Shown one piece after another: positions 1 through 9,942 of a stretch of DNA of 64,000 bases. Location: the NCBI RefSeq assembly GCF_009765905.1, contig NZ_LMUO01000011.1, positions 496,999 to 560,998 on the forward strand. Direction: 5' to 3'. Positions within the stretch are counted from its first letter, which is position 1, and each line of letters opens with the position of its first letter. The DNA comes from Mucilaginibacter sp. L196. GTDB taxonomy: Bacteria > Bacteroidota > Bacteroidia > Sphingobacteriales > Sphingobacteriaceae. The position numbers and the translations under genes are program-made. Under the pieces are notes generated by a model. It was given only the letters and a program-made list of their open reading frames with translations. It was not told the DNA's origin and ran no database searches.

Positions 1-1470
1 GCCTGTAGGCCTAACAGGTTCGTGTTCATCAATCATAATATGATATTCAGCAGCTTTTTGCGCTACGCGGACATAGTGGTTCACCATCCATGCACCATCA
101 TGGTGTTCTCCCCGAGGGATGATTTTGCCCACATAACCCGTTTTAACTGATGTGTAGCCATACTTATTCATAAAGCGGAAGGCTGTATCCATCTGCCGCT
201 CATAATCAGTTGCAGAGCCCGATGTTTCGTTATGCATAATCATTACCACGCCTTTAGCTTTTGCATATTGCATTATAGCTGCTACATCAAAATCAGGATA
301 GGGGGTAACAAAGCTAAATACGTTTTCCTTCCAGTTACCAAACCATTCTTCCCAGCCATAGTTCCATCCTTCAACCAAAACACCCTTTATGCCATTCTTC
401 GCCGCGAAATCAATATAACGTTCCACATTGGCGGTATTGGCGCCGTGAGTATGGTTTGGTATAAGTAAACCATCGGCACCAACGGTATCGGCATTGTTTG
501 AATAATTCCAGGTACTTTTACCGGTTTGCATTTCCCACCATACGCCAACAAATTTCATCGGTTTTATCCATGAGGTATTTTCAATTTTTGATGGATCATT
601 CAAATTCAAAATTATTTTTGAAGTAAGTATTTCTCCTGCTTTATTACTTACAATTATGGTACGCCATGGCGTATGACAAGCAGCACGCATATAAGCCATA
701 TTACCAACCGCATCGGGTACTAAGCTTGCTTTAAGTTTAAAGGTTTTAGTGTCCACATGTAATTGCATCGCGCTATAATTTACTAGAGCAGCTTCGTGAA
801 TATTGATGTATAATCCATCGGCAGTTTTCATCATCAAAGGTGTTTGCACGGCGTATCTATCGGGGCATACCTTAACGGCAATATCATCCGAGCCGTTAAC
901 CATGCTGCGGTTATCAATTTCACTTATTTTGGTGGTGCTGTAAGGATATTCATTGGTATCGTAATCACCGGGTATCCAAAAGGTTTTATGGTCGCCGGTT
1001 AGAGCAAACTCTGTTACCTCATCCGATACAATAAAATATTTTAAGTTTGGTTGTATTGGAAATTCATATCTAAAACCGACACCGTCTTCAAACACCCTGA
1101 AAACAATATCCATTAACCTGCCCAGATTGTTTTTTTGCTTTAGATGGATGGTTACCTGCTCATAATGGTTACGTATGGTACTCACTTCGCCCCAAACAGG
1201 TTTCCATTGCTCATCAACAGATTTTCTTTCTGTATTTATCACCATGAAATTGCTGTCGAGCGAAATATCATTTGCAAGTTTTATTCCCATGCGCGATGTA
1301 TTAATTAATGGTTTTTCGGCATAGTCAACCTTATATTTAGGTCGCCCACCTGCATCAAGTATAAAATCAAGCTTAACTTTATTCATACTTGCACTAATGG
1401 GTGTAGCCTGCTGCGCTGTAACATGGTTAAGCAATAACAGACTAATGATGCAGGTAAGTATCTTTTTCAT
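1..1470 (-). CDS. GH97 family glycoside hydrolase (SusB-like alpha-glucosidase), 3' end outside window
   Basis: The reading frame is open from an ATG at 1470 down to base 1, giving 490 residues with no stop, so the gene continues past the left edge. It begins with a clear signal peptide (MKKILTCIISLLLL, then a TAQ cleavage region), so the enzyme is periplasmic or surface exposed. The N-terminal beta-sandwich and the (beta/alpha)8 region with EGWNYGWEEW (E367), HNETSG (E415) and HEPVRPTG (E484) are typical of GH97. The 69-residue spacing of E415 and E484 matches that of the two base-side glutamates I recall for the inverting alpha-glucosidase SusB, which suggests an inverting alpha-glucosidase rather than a retaining alpha-galactosidase. 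The general acid should lie beyond the window. It sits downstream of susD and susC on the same strand, separated by a likely terminator. Confidence 0.9.
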   Translation of the reverse strand, partial: MKKILTCIISLLLLNHVTAQQATPISASMNKVKLDFILDAGGRPKYKVDYAEKPLINTSRMGIKLANDISLDSNFMVINTERKSVDEQWKPVWGEVSTIRNHYEQVTIHLKQKNNLGRLMDIVFRVFEDGVGFRYEFPIQPNLKYFIVSDEVTEFALTGDHKTFWIPGDYDTNEYPYSTTKISEIDNRSMVNGSDDIAVKVCPDRYAVQTPLMMKTADGLYINIHEAALVNYSAMQLHVDTKTFKLKASLVPDAVGNMAYMRAACHTPWRTIIVSNKAGEILTSKIILNLNDPSKIENTSWIKPMKFVGVWWEMQTGKSTWNYSNNADTVGADGLLIPNHTHGANTANVERYIDFAAKNGIKGVLVEGWNYGWEEWFGNWKENVFSFVTPYPDFDVAAIMQYAKAKGVVMIMHNETSGSATDYERQMDTAFRFMNKYGYTSVKTGYVGKIIPRGEHHDGAWMVNHYVRVAQKAAEYHIMIDEHEPVRPTG

Positions 1471-1613
1471 TTTTTGGATAATTTAATTGTGTAAGCTTCA
1501 TAGGTTGAAGCATTGATTGCAAGTATGTTTTGGGTGAAAAAATAGCATAAGTGTTCACCCAAATAATTTCATTTGGTTAGCATTTGTATAAGATGATTTT
1601 TTCCGGAGAGATT

Positions 1614-1648
1614 AAAAAGCACGAAGCCTTTTTAGGGGCTCCGCGCTT
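1614..1648 (-). terminator. Probable intrinsic terminator or attenuator between susD and the GH97 gene
   Basis: On the minus strand a 12-bp stem (arms at 1637-1648 and 1617-1628, with two G-U pairs) and an 8-nt loop are followed directly by a T run. It lies just after the susD stop and before the GH97 start, so it may end most susCD transcripts or lower GH97 expression relative to susCD. Confidence 0.55.
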
Positions 1649-1657
1649 AACCAACTA

Positions 1658-3475
1658 TTAATGAGTATATCCGGGATTTTGAACGGCTTTACTGTTTGTA
1701 TTTAATTCACTTAGCGGTATAGGCCAGGTATATGATTTGCTATCAACAAATGTGGTTGTTAGTGGCTGCGTTGTATTTAAAGCAGAACCATAGTAGGCGG
1801 CTTCGGAGTCACCAATTTTCCATCTGCATACATCAAACCACCAGCTGCCCTCATTAAATAATTCAGCCCACCGCTCATAGTAAAGTGGGTTATGGCCCAA
1901 TACAGGATCAGGATCAAGCGAATTATTTGCAGGGGTTGCAGCTGTTGTTGATGCATAATCAATAGCTGAAGGTGTGTTGATAGGTAAGCCATAAGCCCTG
2001 CGTTTTACTTTATTCAGATATTCCAATCCAACAGCGGTATTGCCACCTTGAATATTAGCTTCAGCATATAATAAATATACATCAGCTAAACGTAACAGGT
2101 AGTAATCCCATTTATCTGAATTTATAGTATTTTCGTTATAATCAATAGGTGAGTATTTTCTTACACTAAAACCATAATGATTAGTTTGAAAAGCGTAAAT
2201 GGATGGTTTAGCTACTTTTGCAAAATTGACTCCATCAAATTGAACTGAATCAACCCATGGCTGCAATGCATTAACAAATAAGCGAGGATCGGCTGTTTGG
2301 TTGGTACGAACATTTAATGATGCCTGAGTATAAGCAGGGTCTTGTATCAGTTTTGGATTTTTATACGATGCTGTTTGTGAGGCATTATATTTAGGATTTG
2401 CAACAAGGTTATATACTGAGCTTAATGGAAAACCGAAACGTATTACGCTTTGATCGTGAAAAAACTCATTGCCGTAACCCATTGACAAGACACTGCCTTC
2501 TGTTCCATCACCGCCGCCAAATGTATTTGGCGACCAGATGAGCCCATTAATTGTAGATGAGTTTGCGGCACTGCTGTATATACCGTAGCCACCCATTGAA
2601 TTTTGATCAACGTACAATTCCAGCAATGATTCGCTATTGAATTTATTACTACCATTAAAAGCATTGAAATACGTTGTATAAGGCATTAATGATTTACCGC
2701 TGTTTTGGATAACATCCAATAGGGTAGTTTGTGCATCGGCCCAATCTTCTGTATAAACATAAGCTTTGCCTAACAATCCTTTTGCCGACCACTCGGTAGC
2801 TCTTGCCAGATCAGCAGAACCCCATACCTGGCCTTTAAGCAAAGTTGCAGCTTGCTTTTCGTCGCTTTCTATTAAAGCCCAAACATCTTTTACAGGAGAC
2901 CGGGGTATTTGAGTTCCTGCTAAGCTGTTAGGTATACTAGTATAAATTGGTACGCCCATTTCTGTGCCGTTTACACCACCAGCTTTCATATAATCCTGGC
3001 CGTATAGGCATTCCAGCTGCATATAATACCATCCGCGCAGGCAGTAAGCCTGACCTAATATCAAGTTAATAGTTGGCTGATCAGCCGGATCAGTCTTCAT
3101 TAGCGCGGCGGCGGCAAAAATGGTAACATTGCAGTTTTTAATACCGGTGAAGCAAGCCGCCCATGTTTCTGATGCGTACTCATTACCAACTGTAAGATTA
3201 TTGGCTGCCATTTCATTCCATCCCGGATCGCCGTTATATTCAGAGTTTACTGTATGCATTGAATTTGACAATGCTTTGGGTAAAAAGTGAAATCCGTACA
3301 AACCCTGGTCGCGAAGGTTAGCATAGCATGATACCAGTACTGTTTGCAGGTCATTTACGGTTTGTGGATAATCTGCAATGGCATATGCATTTTTTTGCCC
3401 GACGTTGGTTGGGTCTTTTTTACATCCCGCTAAAATAATAAGTGCGAGTGCTGCTATATATTTTTTCTTAATCAT
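1658..3475 (-). CDS. SusD/RagB-family outer-membrane lipoprotein
   Basis: This 605-residue protein starts with a lipoprotein signal (lipobox LAGC, Cys18) and shows the SusD/RagB plan of an N-terminal TPR-like helical part and a C-terminal region ending in the typical TWPIPLSELNTN...NPGY motif. SusD proteins cap the extracellular face of the SusC barrel and bind glycan. The gene follows susC with a 21-bp gap and is surely co-transcribed with it. Together with GH97 the substrate is probably an alpha-glucan such as maltodextrin or starch; this substrate is inferred from the neighbours, not from SusD itself. The length is normal and no key segment is missing. Confidence 0.93.
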   Translation of the reverse strand: MIKKKYIAALALIILAGCKKDPTNVGQKNAYAIADYPQTVNDLQTVLVSCYANLRDQGLYGFHFLPKALSNSMHTVNSEYNGDPGWNEMAANNLTVGNEYASETWAACFTGIKNCNVTIFAAAALMKTDPADQPTINLILGQAYCLRGWYYMQLECLYGQDYMKAGGVNGTEMGVPIYTSIPNSLAGTQIPRSPVKDVWALIESDEKQAATLLKGQVWGSADLARATEWSAKGLLGKAYVYTEDWADAQTTLLDVIQNSGKSLMPYTTYFNAFNGSNKFNSESLLELYVDQNSMGGYGIYSSAANSSTINGLIWSPNTFGGGDGTEGSVLSMGYGNEFFHDQSVIRFGFPLSSVYNLVANPKYNASQTASYKNPKLIQDPAYTQASLNVRTNQTADPRLFVNALQPWVDSVQFDGVNFAKVAKPSIYAFQTNHYGFSVRKYSPIDYNENTINSDKWDYYLLRLADVYLLYAEANIQGGNTAVGLEYLNKVKRRAYGLPINTPSAIDYASTTAATPANNSLDPDPVLGHNPLYYERWAELFNEGSWWFDVCRWKIGDSEAAYYGSALNTTQPLTTTFVDSKSYTWPIPLSELNTNSKAVQNPGYTH

Positions 3476-3496
3476 CTTTGTAATTTTAAAGGGTTA

Positions 3497-6400
3497 TTAT
3501 TGAAAACTAATGTCAACACCGGCTGAATAGATCCTTGCCTGCGGATAGTTTGTTACAGCATCAATACCTTGTGTAGTAGTACTAACTGTACCGCCTGTTG
3601 CAATCTCGCTGCCTAATTCAGGATCGAGGCCCTTGTAATGGGTAAATGTTAACAGGTTATTAGCCATTACAAATATTCTTAAACTTTTAACATCCAGTTG
3701 CTGTAAAACATTACCCGAGAAGGTATAACCTAATTGTATGTTTTTAAGCTTTAAATAAGCTCCGCTTTCAACAAAATAACTGTTTACCGAAGAGTAATTC
3801 TGGTTTGGATCTAAAGTGAAACCACCTGTAGTAGGGATGCCTAACCTTGGTTGAGAAGTAAGCCCGTTTGAACCAAAGAATGAATCGTTGAAGATTTGTT
3901 TAGTAGAGTTACCATCCTGAAAAACAGTTTGCTCATAGGCTTTTACGCCGTTGTATAACTGTACGCCAGCAACTCCATTGAATAACATGGCTAAATCAAA
4001 CCCCTGGTAATTAAAGTGCAGATTAAAACCATAAACCATTTTAGGGTTAGGGTTACCTATAACCTGCCTGTCATTTTGGTCAATGGTAGCATCGCCATTT
4101 GCATCAGTGCTACCATCGGTATTTGCATAAATTAAGTCGCCAACATTAGCATGCTGACCGTTAATAACTTGCTTTTGAGCCGCTGCTTCGTTGCTGAATA
4201 TACCAAGCACTTTGTAGCCATAGAATGAACCAAATGGTAAGCCTACTTTTGTAATGGTTAGTGTTTGGCTAGGCTGCGCGCTAAAAGCTACGTTACCAGG
4301 ATCGGGTGTATACCAATTGTAACCACCGTAAACAGCATCTGTAGCGGCACCGCTTAACTTAGTAACCTTGTTTGTATTAAAGCTGGCGTTTGCATTTATA
4401 TCAAAACCAAGTTTCCCGAATTTATTATGATAGCCTACCATAAAGTCAAAGCCGTGGTTATCTACATCGCCAATATTAGTTATGAAGGGGGCTGTAAAAC
4501 CACTGCTTTGTGATAAGGTAAGATCATATATCATATCTGACGTTTTTTTGTTATACCACTCTGCAGTAAAATAGAGGCTGCCATGTAAGGCTTCTCCGTC
4601 GATACCAATATTGGTTTCGGTAATGGTTTCCCAATGTAAATTAGGATTTGGTATACCCGCTAAAGTATTCGCGATTTGGAATGGTGCACCCGGTGCAAAC
4701 CCTTGTGCCCCGCCTGCAATACCGGTAGAAACGTTGTTTTGTTGGTATGGCACAGTAAACGAGTACGGAGGTATTGCGCTGTTACCTAATTGACCATAAC
4801 TTGCCCTGAATTTGAAGCTATTTAATTCAGGCAGCACTTTATTAAAGAAAGGTTCTTCACTTATTGTCCATCCTGCAGATGCAGCCGGGAATACGCCTTT
4901 TTGTTTATTAGGGCCAAATACAGTGTAATTAGCATCCTGCCTGATTGATCCTGATAAAAAATATCGCTCATTAAAATTATAATTTACACGTGCAAATTGT
5001 GATTTTATTAGGCTTTGCGGATCATAAGTGCCTGACAGGCTTAACGCCGAGGCGGAAGTTTGAATAAACGAGTAACCCGGTTCACCTACCTGGCTTTCGC
5101 CTGCATCAATATTATTGGTTTTATCGGTAATTTGTTCATAACCAACTAATGCACTTACATTATGCTTGCCAAAGCTTTGGTTATACGACAACACATAGTT
5201 GGATAGCAATTGGCTGCTTTGATTGTATGATTTAGTAAGTGAATTGACATTGGATGATACCGGCCCAAAATTATAAGTGTTTTGGAAGAGGTCTTCAGTT
5301 TCCAGGTAATAACTATAGCCTAAGGTTGTTTTAAAATCTAAATGGAAAGGTAATTTCAAATCAGCATAAACATTGCCCTGGAAATTGTTTTTGGTATCCT
5401 GCGCACTTGCAGAGTTTACTGCTCCTAAAGGGTTAGGGCCTGAATATTGCGCGCCATAACCTGATGGTTCAGTACCGTAAGAGCCATTTGAATTATATAT
5501 AGGGATGATTGGCTGCGTACGGAATGGGGCATTTGCCAGGAAAGCCTGCGCGCCTACCAGTGGTGATGTAATGCGTTGAGATGCATTGATTTGCTCGCCA
5601 ATGGTTAGATACTTGCTTAATTTATAGTCTGTATTAACGCGTACACCTCCAATATTTGAGTAATTCTTGATGAAAATGCCTGTTTGCTGGTTGTAAAAGC
5701 CTGATATCAGGTAATTAATATTGTTTGAGGCGCCTGAAATTGACAGGTTATAATTTTGCTCGGTACCTGTACGGTAAAGTGCATTAACCCAATTGGTGTT
5801 TGCAAGTGTATCTAAACCACCTTTGCCTGCAAATACAGTAGGGTTTAGGATGTCCTCCACTTTTAAATAATCATCTTTGTCAAGCAATTGTATCAGTTTA
5901 GGTTTGGTTACGCCATATCTTGCACTAAACGTGATTAATGGTGGTGCACCCGCATTTGCTCCCTTTTTAGTGGTGATGAGAATTACACCGCCAGCTGCCG
6001 CCGAACCATAAATAGCTGCTGAGGCCGCATCTTTAGCAATATCTATTGATGCTATATCCTGCGGATTAATGCTGTTTAAATCTGATTGCCTTACCCCATC
6101 AACAATGTATAATGGGTTGGGCTGATAGAATGAAGCAACACCGCGTATAATAATTTGCGGAACTGCATCCGGCGCAGCCGAAGCGGTAATTACGTTTACA
6201 CCGGCAACACGGCCTTCTAAAGCCTCTATAGGGTTAGTGATGGGTTGATCTTTAAATGTATCGCCTTTGACGGAAGCTATTGATCCGGTAAGGTCCTTTC
6301 TTTTTTGTGTGCCATAGCCAACTACAACAACTTCATTTAGTTCCTGGTTGTCTTCCTGCATACTAACATTTATGGTTTGGCGATTGTTTACCGGTATCTC

Positions 6401-6649
6401 TTGTTTGGCATAACCAATGCTTGTAAATACTAATACATCTGATCTTTTAGCGTTTATGGTATAGTTACCATTTCCATCTGTGTTTGTTCCGTTTGAGGTT
6501 CCCTTTATCAAAATGGTTACGCCCGGAAAGGGATTTCCTTTTTCATCGGTAACTTTACCTGAAACTGATACCTGTGCGAATGACGACATGGACATCAATA
6601 AAAGCAAAGGACAAAAAAGTAACTTTAAGAGTAATTGTTTTTTATACAT
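3497..6649 (-). CDS. SusC/RagA-family TonB-dependent outer-membrane transporter
   Basis: The 1050-residue protein has a signal peptide ending in SFAQ, a carboxypeptidase-D-like regulatory domain (about residues 27-105, GKVTDEKGNPFPGVTI), the conserved segment VVVVGYGTQKRKDLTGSI leading into the plug domain, and a long beta-barrel that ends in FQ as outer-membrane barrels do. It imports oligosaccharides using TonB energy in complex with the SusD lipoprotein encoded just downstream. No N-terminal extension for anti-sigma contact (STN/FecR-interaction domain) is present, which fits control by the neighbouring TPR/HTH regulator instead of an ECF sigma factor. Confidence 0.95.
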   Translation of the reverse strand: MYKKQLLLKLLFCPLLLLMSMSSFAQVSVSGKVTDEKGNPFPGVTILIKGTSNGTNTDGNGNYTINAKRSDVLVFTSIGYAKQEIPVNNRQTINVSMQEDNQELNEVVVVGYGTQKRKDLTGSIASVKGDTFKDQPITNPIEALEGRVAGVNVITASAAPDAVPQIIIRGVASFYQPNPLYIVDGVRQSDLNSINPQDIASIDIAKDAASAAIYGSAAAGGVILITTKKGANAGAPPLITFSARYGVTKPKLIQLLDKDDYLKVEDILNPTVFAGKGGLDTLANTNWVNALYRTGTEQNYNLSISGASNNINYLISGFYNQQTGIFIKNYSNIGGVRVNTDYKLSKYLTIGEQINASQRITSPLVGAQAFLANAPFRTQPIIPIYNSNGSYGTEPSGYGAQYSGPNPLGAVNSASAQDTKNNFQGNVYADLKLPFHLDFKTTLGYSYYLETEDLFQNTYNFGPVSSNVNSLTKSYNQSSQLLSNYVLSYNQSFGKHNVSALVGYEQITDKTNNIDAGESQVGEPGYSFIQTSASALSLSGTYDPQSLIKSQFARVNYNFNERYFLSGSIRQDANYTVFGPNKQKGVFPAASAGWTISEEPFFNKVLPELNSFKFRASYGQLGNSAIPPYSFTVPYQQNNVSTGIAGGAQGFAPGAPFQIANTLAGIPNPNLHWETITETNIGIDGEALHGSLYFTAEWYNKKTSDMIYDLTLSQSSGFTAPFITNIGDVDNHGFDFMVGYHNKFGKLGFDINANASFNTNKVTKLSGAATDAVYGGYNWYTPDPGNVAFSAQPSQTLTITKVGLPFGSFYGYKVLGIFSNEAAAQKQVINGQHANVGDLIYANTDGSTDANGDATIDQNDRQVIGNPNPKMVYGFNLHFNYQGFDLAMLFNGVAGVQLYNGVKAYEQTVFQDGNSTKQIFNDSFFGSNGLTSQPRLGIPTTGGFTLDPNQNYSSVNSYFVESGAYLKLKNIQLGYTFSGNVLQQLDVKSLRIFVMANNLLTFTHYKGLDPELGSEIATGGTVSTTTQGIDAVTNYPQARIYSAGVDISFQ

Positions 6650-7057
6650 AATGATTTCATTTTAGGTTATTAATGGATAAGTTGTTTGGTTACTTGTCTG
6701 CGGGCGGATAGCTTTATCCGGAAAGCAGGTGGGGGTTCAGCTGTTTTTTTTGCATATACGGTTTTGCGCATACAAAAAAGCAGTTCAATACCCGGTTAAG
6801 GTTTTGATACATTTTCATAATTCAATAAAAGTTTTTAAAAGCGGTTATAATCAGTAATTACAGCCTATGGTTTAGCTTGCCGTAATTCTCATATCAAAGA
6901 GAGGAGATTTAATTATCTGCAACAAGTTTCAAAACTAAAATATAAAAGAGTTGAAAGTTTTTTTGTATTTAAATGATTGAAAATCAATTCATTGTATGAT
7001 GTGTTGCAGAAGCAAAATATAAACCCTATATAAACAATATAAAGTTTAGGCTGGTAT
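6650..7057. other. 408-bp intergenic region between the sus-like regulator and susC
   Basis: There is no gene. On the minus strand a TAGTTTTG box (6930-6937) matches the Bacteroidota -7 consensus TAnnTTTG but lacks a good -33 element, and would give susC a leader of roughly 280 nt. An imperfect inverted repeat with long A/T arms lies at about 6739-6785 within that leader. Both are candidates for control of susC; neither is proven. Confidence 0.35.
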
Positions 7058-8662
7058 TTATATGGCTTTTATGGCCATAATAGCATGCTCAAATTCATCA
7101 TTATGGATGATGGATTTACTTTTAATGCGGGCTTTATAGTTATAGATGGTATTTACAGAGTATTCAAGTATGTGGGCTATCTTTTCGGTATCGCTAATTC
7201 CAAGCCTTATTAGGGCGAATATGCGCAGATCGGTATTTAATAATTGGTTGGGTAATAGTTTAATCCGGTTCTCCTCACAGAATAATTCATTATAGCCATG
7301 TACAAAATTCGGGAAGATTTTAAGAAATGCTTTATCGAAATTAATAAACAATTCTTCGCGCTCTTTTGTAAGGTTGATGTTGTTAACCAGTATACGTATA
7401 TCCTCATATCGTTTTGTGGTGAGCTTGTTATCTACAGAGCGCTTAAACTTTTCGAGCTTGTTTATGTATTCTGATATCAGGTTGAAATAGTAACCTATAT
7501 ATTCCTCTTTAATCGTATTGGCTTCGTTTAACTCAATAATGCTTTTTTCCAGGTGATGGTTAGTGTCCAGTATTATTTTATCGGCAACCTTTAATTTTTG
7601 TAGCTGCTTATAAATTATCACCGAAAACACAATTACTATACTTACCAAAATAGTTAACAACGATGCGTAAAAGAAAAGGGCGCGTTTCTGCTCTTCCTCG
7701 TTATTTATCCTATCGCTGGCAATAACGGGTAGTATGGCGCTTACCTGTAGTTTCCTTTGCCTAGCACCATAAAATATGGCATCATCCATGGCTTGTTTAA
7801 TATATACGTAGGCATTTTTTACATCGCCGTTCTGGTATAATAGCTGGGCAAGGTTTGTCATAGCAGCGGCTTCCTTGGTTGATGAGCGTACATCGGCCAT
7901 GGCGGCTCTTATCAGTAAGGAGATGGCACTGTCGGGCTCGCTTTTACGAATATAAATATCGCTTAATGTGGATGCAGTAACCGCGAATTGATGGTCGGTA
8001 AGTTTGTATTTGTCTATCAGTTGTTTAAGCGCTGTAATAGCTTTATCAGTATTGCCTGTTTTAAGATATTTTAAGCCGGAATAATAAATATACTCAAAAG
8101 AGTTACTGTTACATAGCACGGTACCCGAGTCGGTATACAGGCTGGCGCGCTTAACATAAAGAGGAGTGTAATAATTATCCTTGTCGAAGTCGGATAAGTC
8201 GTAATATGTGCGGGCGGTTAAAAAGTAGTATTCCTTTTTCGCGTCATTATCTAAAATCTTTACATTAACTGTTTTAAGTGAATCAAAGGTTTCCTTAAAC
8301 ATCCCCGATGAAAGCAATATAAAGCCAAGCTTAATTTTACTAACGGCAATTTTTGATGGGTCGTTTAATAGATGAGCTGTTTGCTGTAGTTTCTGAACAT
8401 AGTCATAAGCCTTATTATAGTTAAAAGATTTATACTCATTGTATAGGCTTAAATACAAGTTATATCTAAAATTCAGATCATTAATACGGTTGCTATTGAG
8501 GTAAGTCTCCAGCTTTTCAATTCTTGTTGTTTTTTGCTGGTCGAATGTTTTTTTGTTGTCTAAAACATCGTTCAGCTTATTCAATAAAGTATCATAGTTC
8601 TGGTGTGAAAATGCCGGATAAAAAAATAATAAAAAAGGAATCAGGAGTACAATTCTTTTCAT
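7058..8662 (-). CDS. DUF6377-type membrane regulator with TPR sensor and C-terminal HTH (SusR-like)
   Basis: About 534 residues from the preferred start, which opens with a signal-like segment (MKRIVLLIPFLLFF); an in-frame ATG six codons upstream (8680) is also possible. A periplasmic helical TPR-type region follows, then one membrane segment (about residues 328-351 counted from this start), a coiled coil, and a C-terminal helix-turn-helix (LRIFALIRLGISDTEKIAHIL...VNTIYNYKARI). This architecture is that of DUF6377 proteins, which I believe include the maltose-responsive activator SusR of Bacteroides. It lies directly upstream of susC on the same strand and next to a GH97 gene, so it is probably the inner-membrane sensor-activator of the locus. 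The SusR equivalence is an inference. Confidence 0.8.
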   Translation of the reverse strand: MKRIVLLIPFLLFFYPAFSHQNYDTLLNKLNDVLDNKKTFDQQKTTRIEKLETYLNSNRINDLNFRYNLYLSLYNEYKSFNYNKAYDYVQKLQQTAHLLNDPSKIAVSKIKLGFILLSSGMFKETFDSLKTVNVKILDNDAKKEYYFLTARTYYDLSDFDKDNYYTPLYVKRASLYTDSGTVLCNSNSFEYIYYSGLKYLKTGNTDKAITALKQLIDKYKLTDHQFAVTASTLSDIYIRKSEPDSAISLLIRAAMADVRSSTKEAAAMTNLAQLLYQNGDVKNAYVYIKQAMDDAIFYGARQRKLQVSAILPVIASDRINNEEEQKRALFFYASLLTILVSIVIVFSVIIYKQLQKLKVADKIILDTNHHLEKSIIELNEANTIKEEYIGYYFNLISEYINKLEKFKRSVDNKLTTKRYEDIRILVNNINLTKEREELFINFDKAFLKIFPNFVHGYNELFCEENRIKLLPNQLLNTDLRIFALIRLGISDTEKIAHILEYSVNTIYNYKARIKSKSIIHNDEFEHAIMAIKAI

Positions 8663-8843
8663 GAATGATTTAATAATCAAGCAGTTTTCAAAAAATAGTG
8701 TATAAATTGGTAAATAATCAGCCGGTTAAGTATTGGGCTGATTTATCTTTCTTAAAATTAGAAAAAATAATCAATTTACCCTTGCAAATATTAAAAAACA
8801 GAGATCGTTAATCAACAAGTTCTGCCCATTGTGTCTAATAGGT

Positions 8844-8851
8844 TATCTTTG
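8844..8851 (+). promoter_or_regulatory. Candidate -7 box for truC
   Basis: TATCTTTG matches TAnnTTTG exactly, 23 bp before the truC ATG. No convincing -33 TTTG at the expected distance. Confidence 0.35.
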
Positions 8852-8874
8852 CCGGAAATGCATATTACATCCGA

Positions 8875-9552
8875 ATGTTAGAGATTTTATATAGTGATGA
8901 GCATTTAATTGCTATAAATAAGCCACATGATCTGTTAGTCCATCGTTCATCCATAGCTGCGGATGTTGAAGAGTTTGCCTTGCAAATATTGCGCGACCAG
9001 GTAGGGCAGTGGGTAAATCCAGTTCATCGATTAGATAGAAAAACGGCCGGGGTATTGCTATTCGCTTTTAACAAAGATGCGGAAATAGCTATGCATCAGC
9101 AATTTGCTGATAATCTTGTGAAAAAGAAATATCATGCCATTGTGCGTGGGCATACGCTTGATAGCGAGGATATTGATTATCCGTTAAGAAAAGAAAACGG
9201 AACGCTGCAAGAAGCTTTTACAAGTTATATCACTTTAAAACGTGCCGAGATTGATGTGCCACTAGGCTCGCATCCAACATCCAGATATTCATTGATAGAG
9301 GTTACACCGTCAACCGGGCGCATGCACCAGATCAGGAAACATATGGCGCATGTATCACACCCCATTATAGCTGACCGTACCCATGGCTGTAATAAACAAA
9401 ACCGCTTTTTTAAAGCAAACTGGGAAATGACTACCATGTTATTGCATGCATCAAGTTTGTCTTTTACTCATCCTATCACCAAAAATATTATCAATATTGA
9501 AGCGCCTTTACAACCTGAATTTAAAAGGGTTATGGCTTTGATGAATTGGTAA
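8875..9552 (+). CDS. truC: TruC-like tRNA pseudouridine synthase (RluA family)
   Basis: The 225-residue protein aligns by eye along its length with E. coli TruC, which makes pseudouridine 65 in tRNA: MLEILYSDEHLIAINKP at the start, the catalytic motif HRLDRKT with Asp54, KKYHAIVRG, and the TGRMHQIRKHMAHVSHPIIAD block. It lacks an S4 domain, as TruC does. The gene stands alone, divergent from the DUF6377 regulator. Related RluA enzymes modify rRNA, so the exact RNA target is inferred from similarity. Confidence 0.9.
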   Translation: MLEILYSDEHLIAINKPHDLLVHRSSIAADVEEFALQILRDQVGQWVNPVHRLDRKTAGVLLFAFNKDAEIAMHQQFADNLVKKKYHAIVRGHTLDSEDIDYPLRKENGTLQEAFTSYITLKRAEIDVPLGSHPTSRYSLIEVTPSTGRMHQIRKHMAHVSHPIIADRTHGCNKQNRFFKANWEMTTMLLHASSLSFTHPITKNIINIEAPLQPEFKRVMALMNW

Positions 9553-9608
9553 GCAGGCAATTTGCCCGTCAACTTTAAACAAAAGATCACTAAATCGGTT
9601 ACTACACT

Positions 9609-9872
9609 ATGAATACTTCTTTACAGCACGCGTTCAACTTAACAGACGGCAAACATGATATTACTATAACAGCTATTGATAGTGATATAGCCGTAGGTAG
9701 CCTATCAGAAAACGGAAATTACAGATTAACCGAGGGGGAGTTGAACCTGGGTGATATACAGTTTGATGAGGAAATGGATTATTGGATATACAATGGGCAA
9801 ACTGAATTTACCCGAGATGAATTGATAACAATAGCCGATTATATCAAGCATCAGCAAAATAGGGCCGCCTAG
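9609..9872 (+). CDS. Small conserved-looking hypothetical protein (87 aa)
   Basis: I do not recognise this family. It is an 87-residue soluble, acidic protein with no signal peptide or membrane segment, ending in a helix (RDELITIADYIKHQQ). It lies 56 bp after truC on the same strand and 70 bp before the DUF4337 gene. Codon use looks like the neighbours, which supports a real gene. Function unknown. Confidence 0.7.
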   Translation: MNTSLQHAFNLTDGKHDITITAIDSDIAVGSLSENGNYRLTEGELNLGDIQFDEEMDYWIYNGQTEFTRDELITIADYIKHQQNRAA

Positions 9873-9911
9873 TTAATAATAATTGGTATTTACTGTCGTG
9901 ATAATTCGTAC

Positions 9912-9919
9912 TATATTTG
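9912..9919 (+). promoter_or_regulatory. Candidate -7 box upstream of the DUF4337 gene
   Basis: TATATTTG fits TAnnTTTG exactly, 23 bp before the ATG at 9943, the same spacing as seen for truC. No strong -33 element. Confidence 0.35.
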
Positions 9920-9942
9920 TTCTGTAATCCTAACATAATCAC

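Noticed and set aside
232..468. 78-aa plus-strand ORF at the left edge
   Set aside because: Antisense to the catalytic core of GH97, whose frame is open and conserved.
6739..6785. Riboswitch or terminator in the susC leader
   Set aside because: The inverted repeat is mostly A/T with gaps, and no known leader fold fits, so it is mentioned only as a possible control element.
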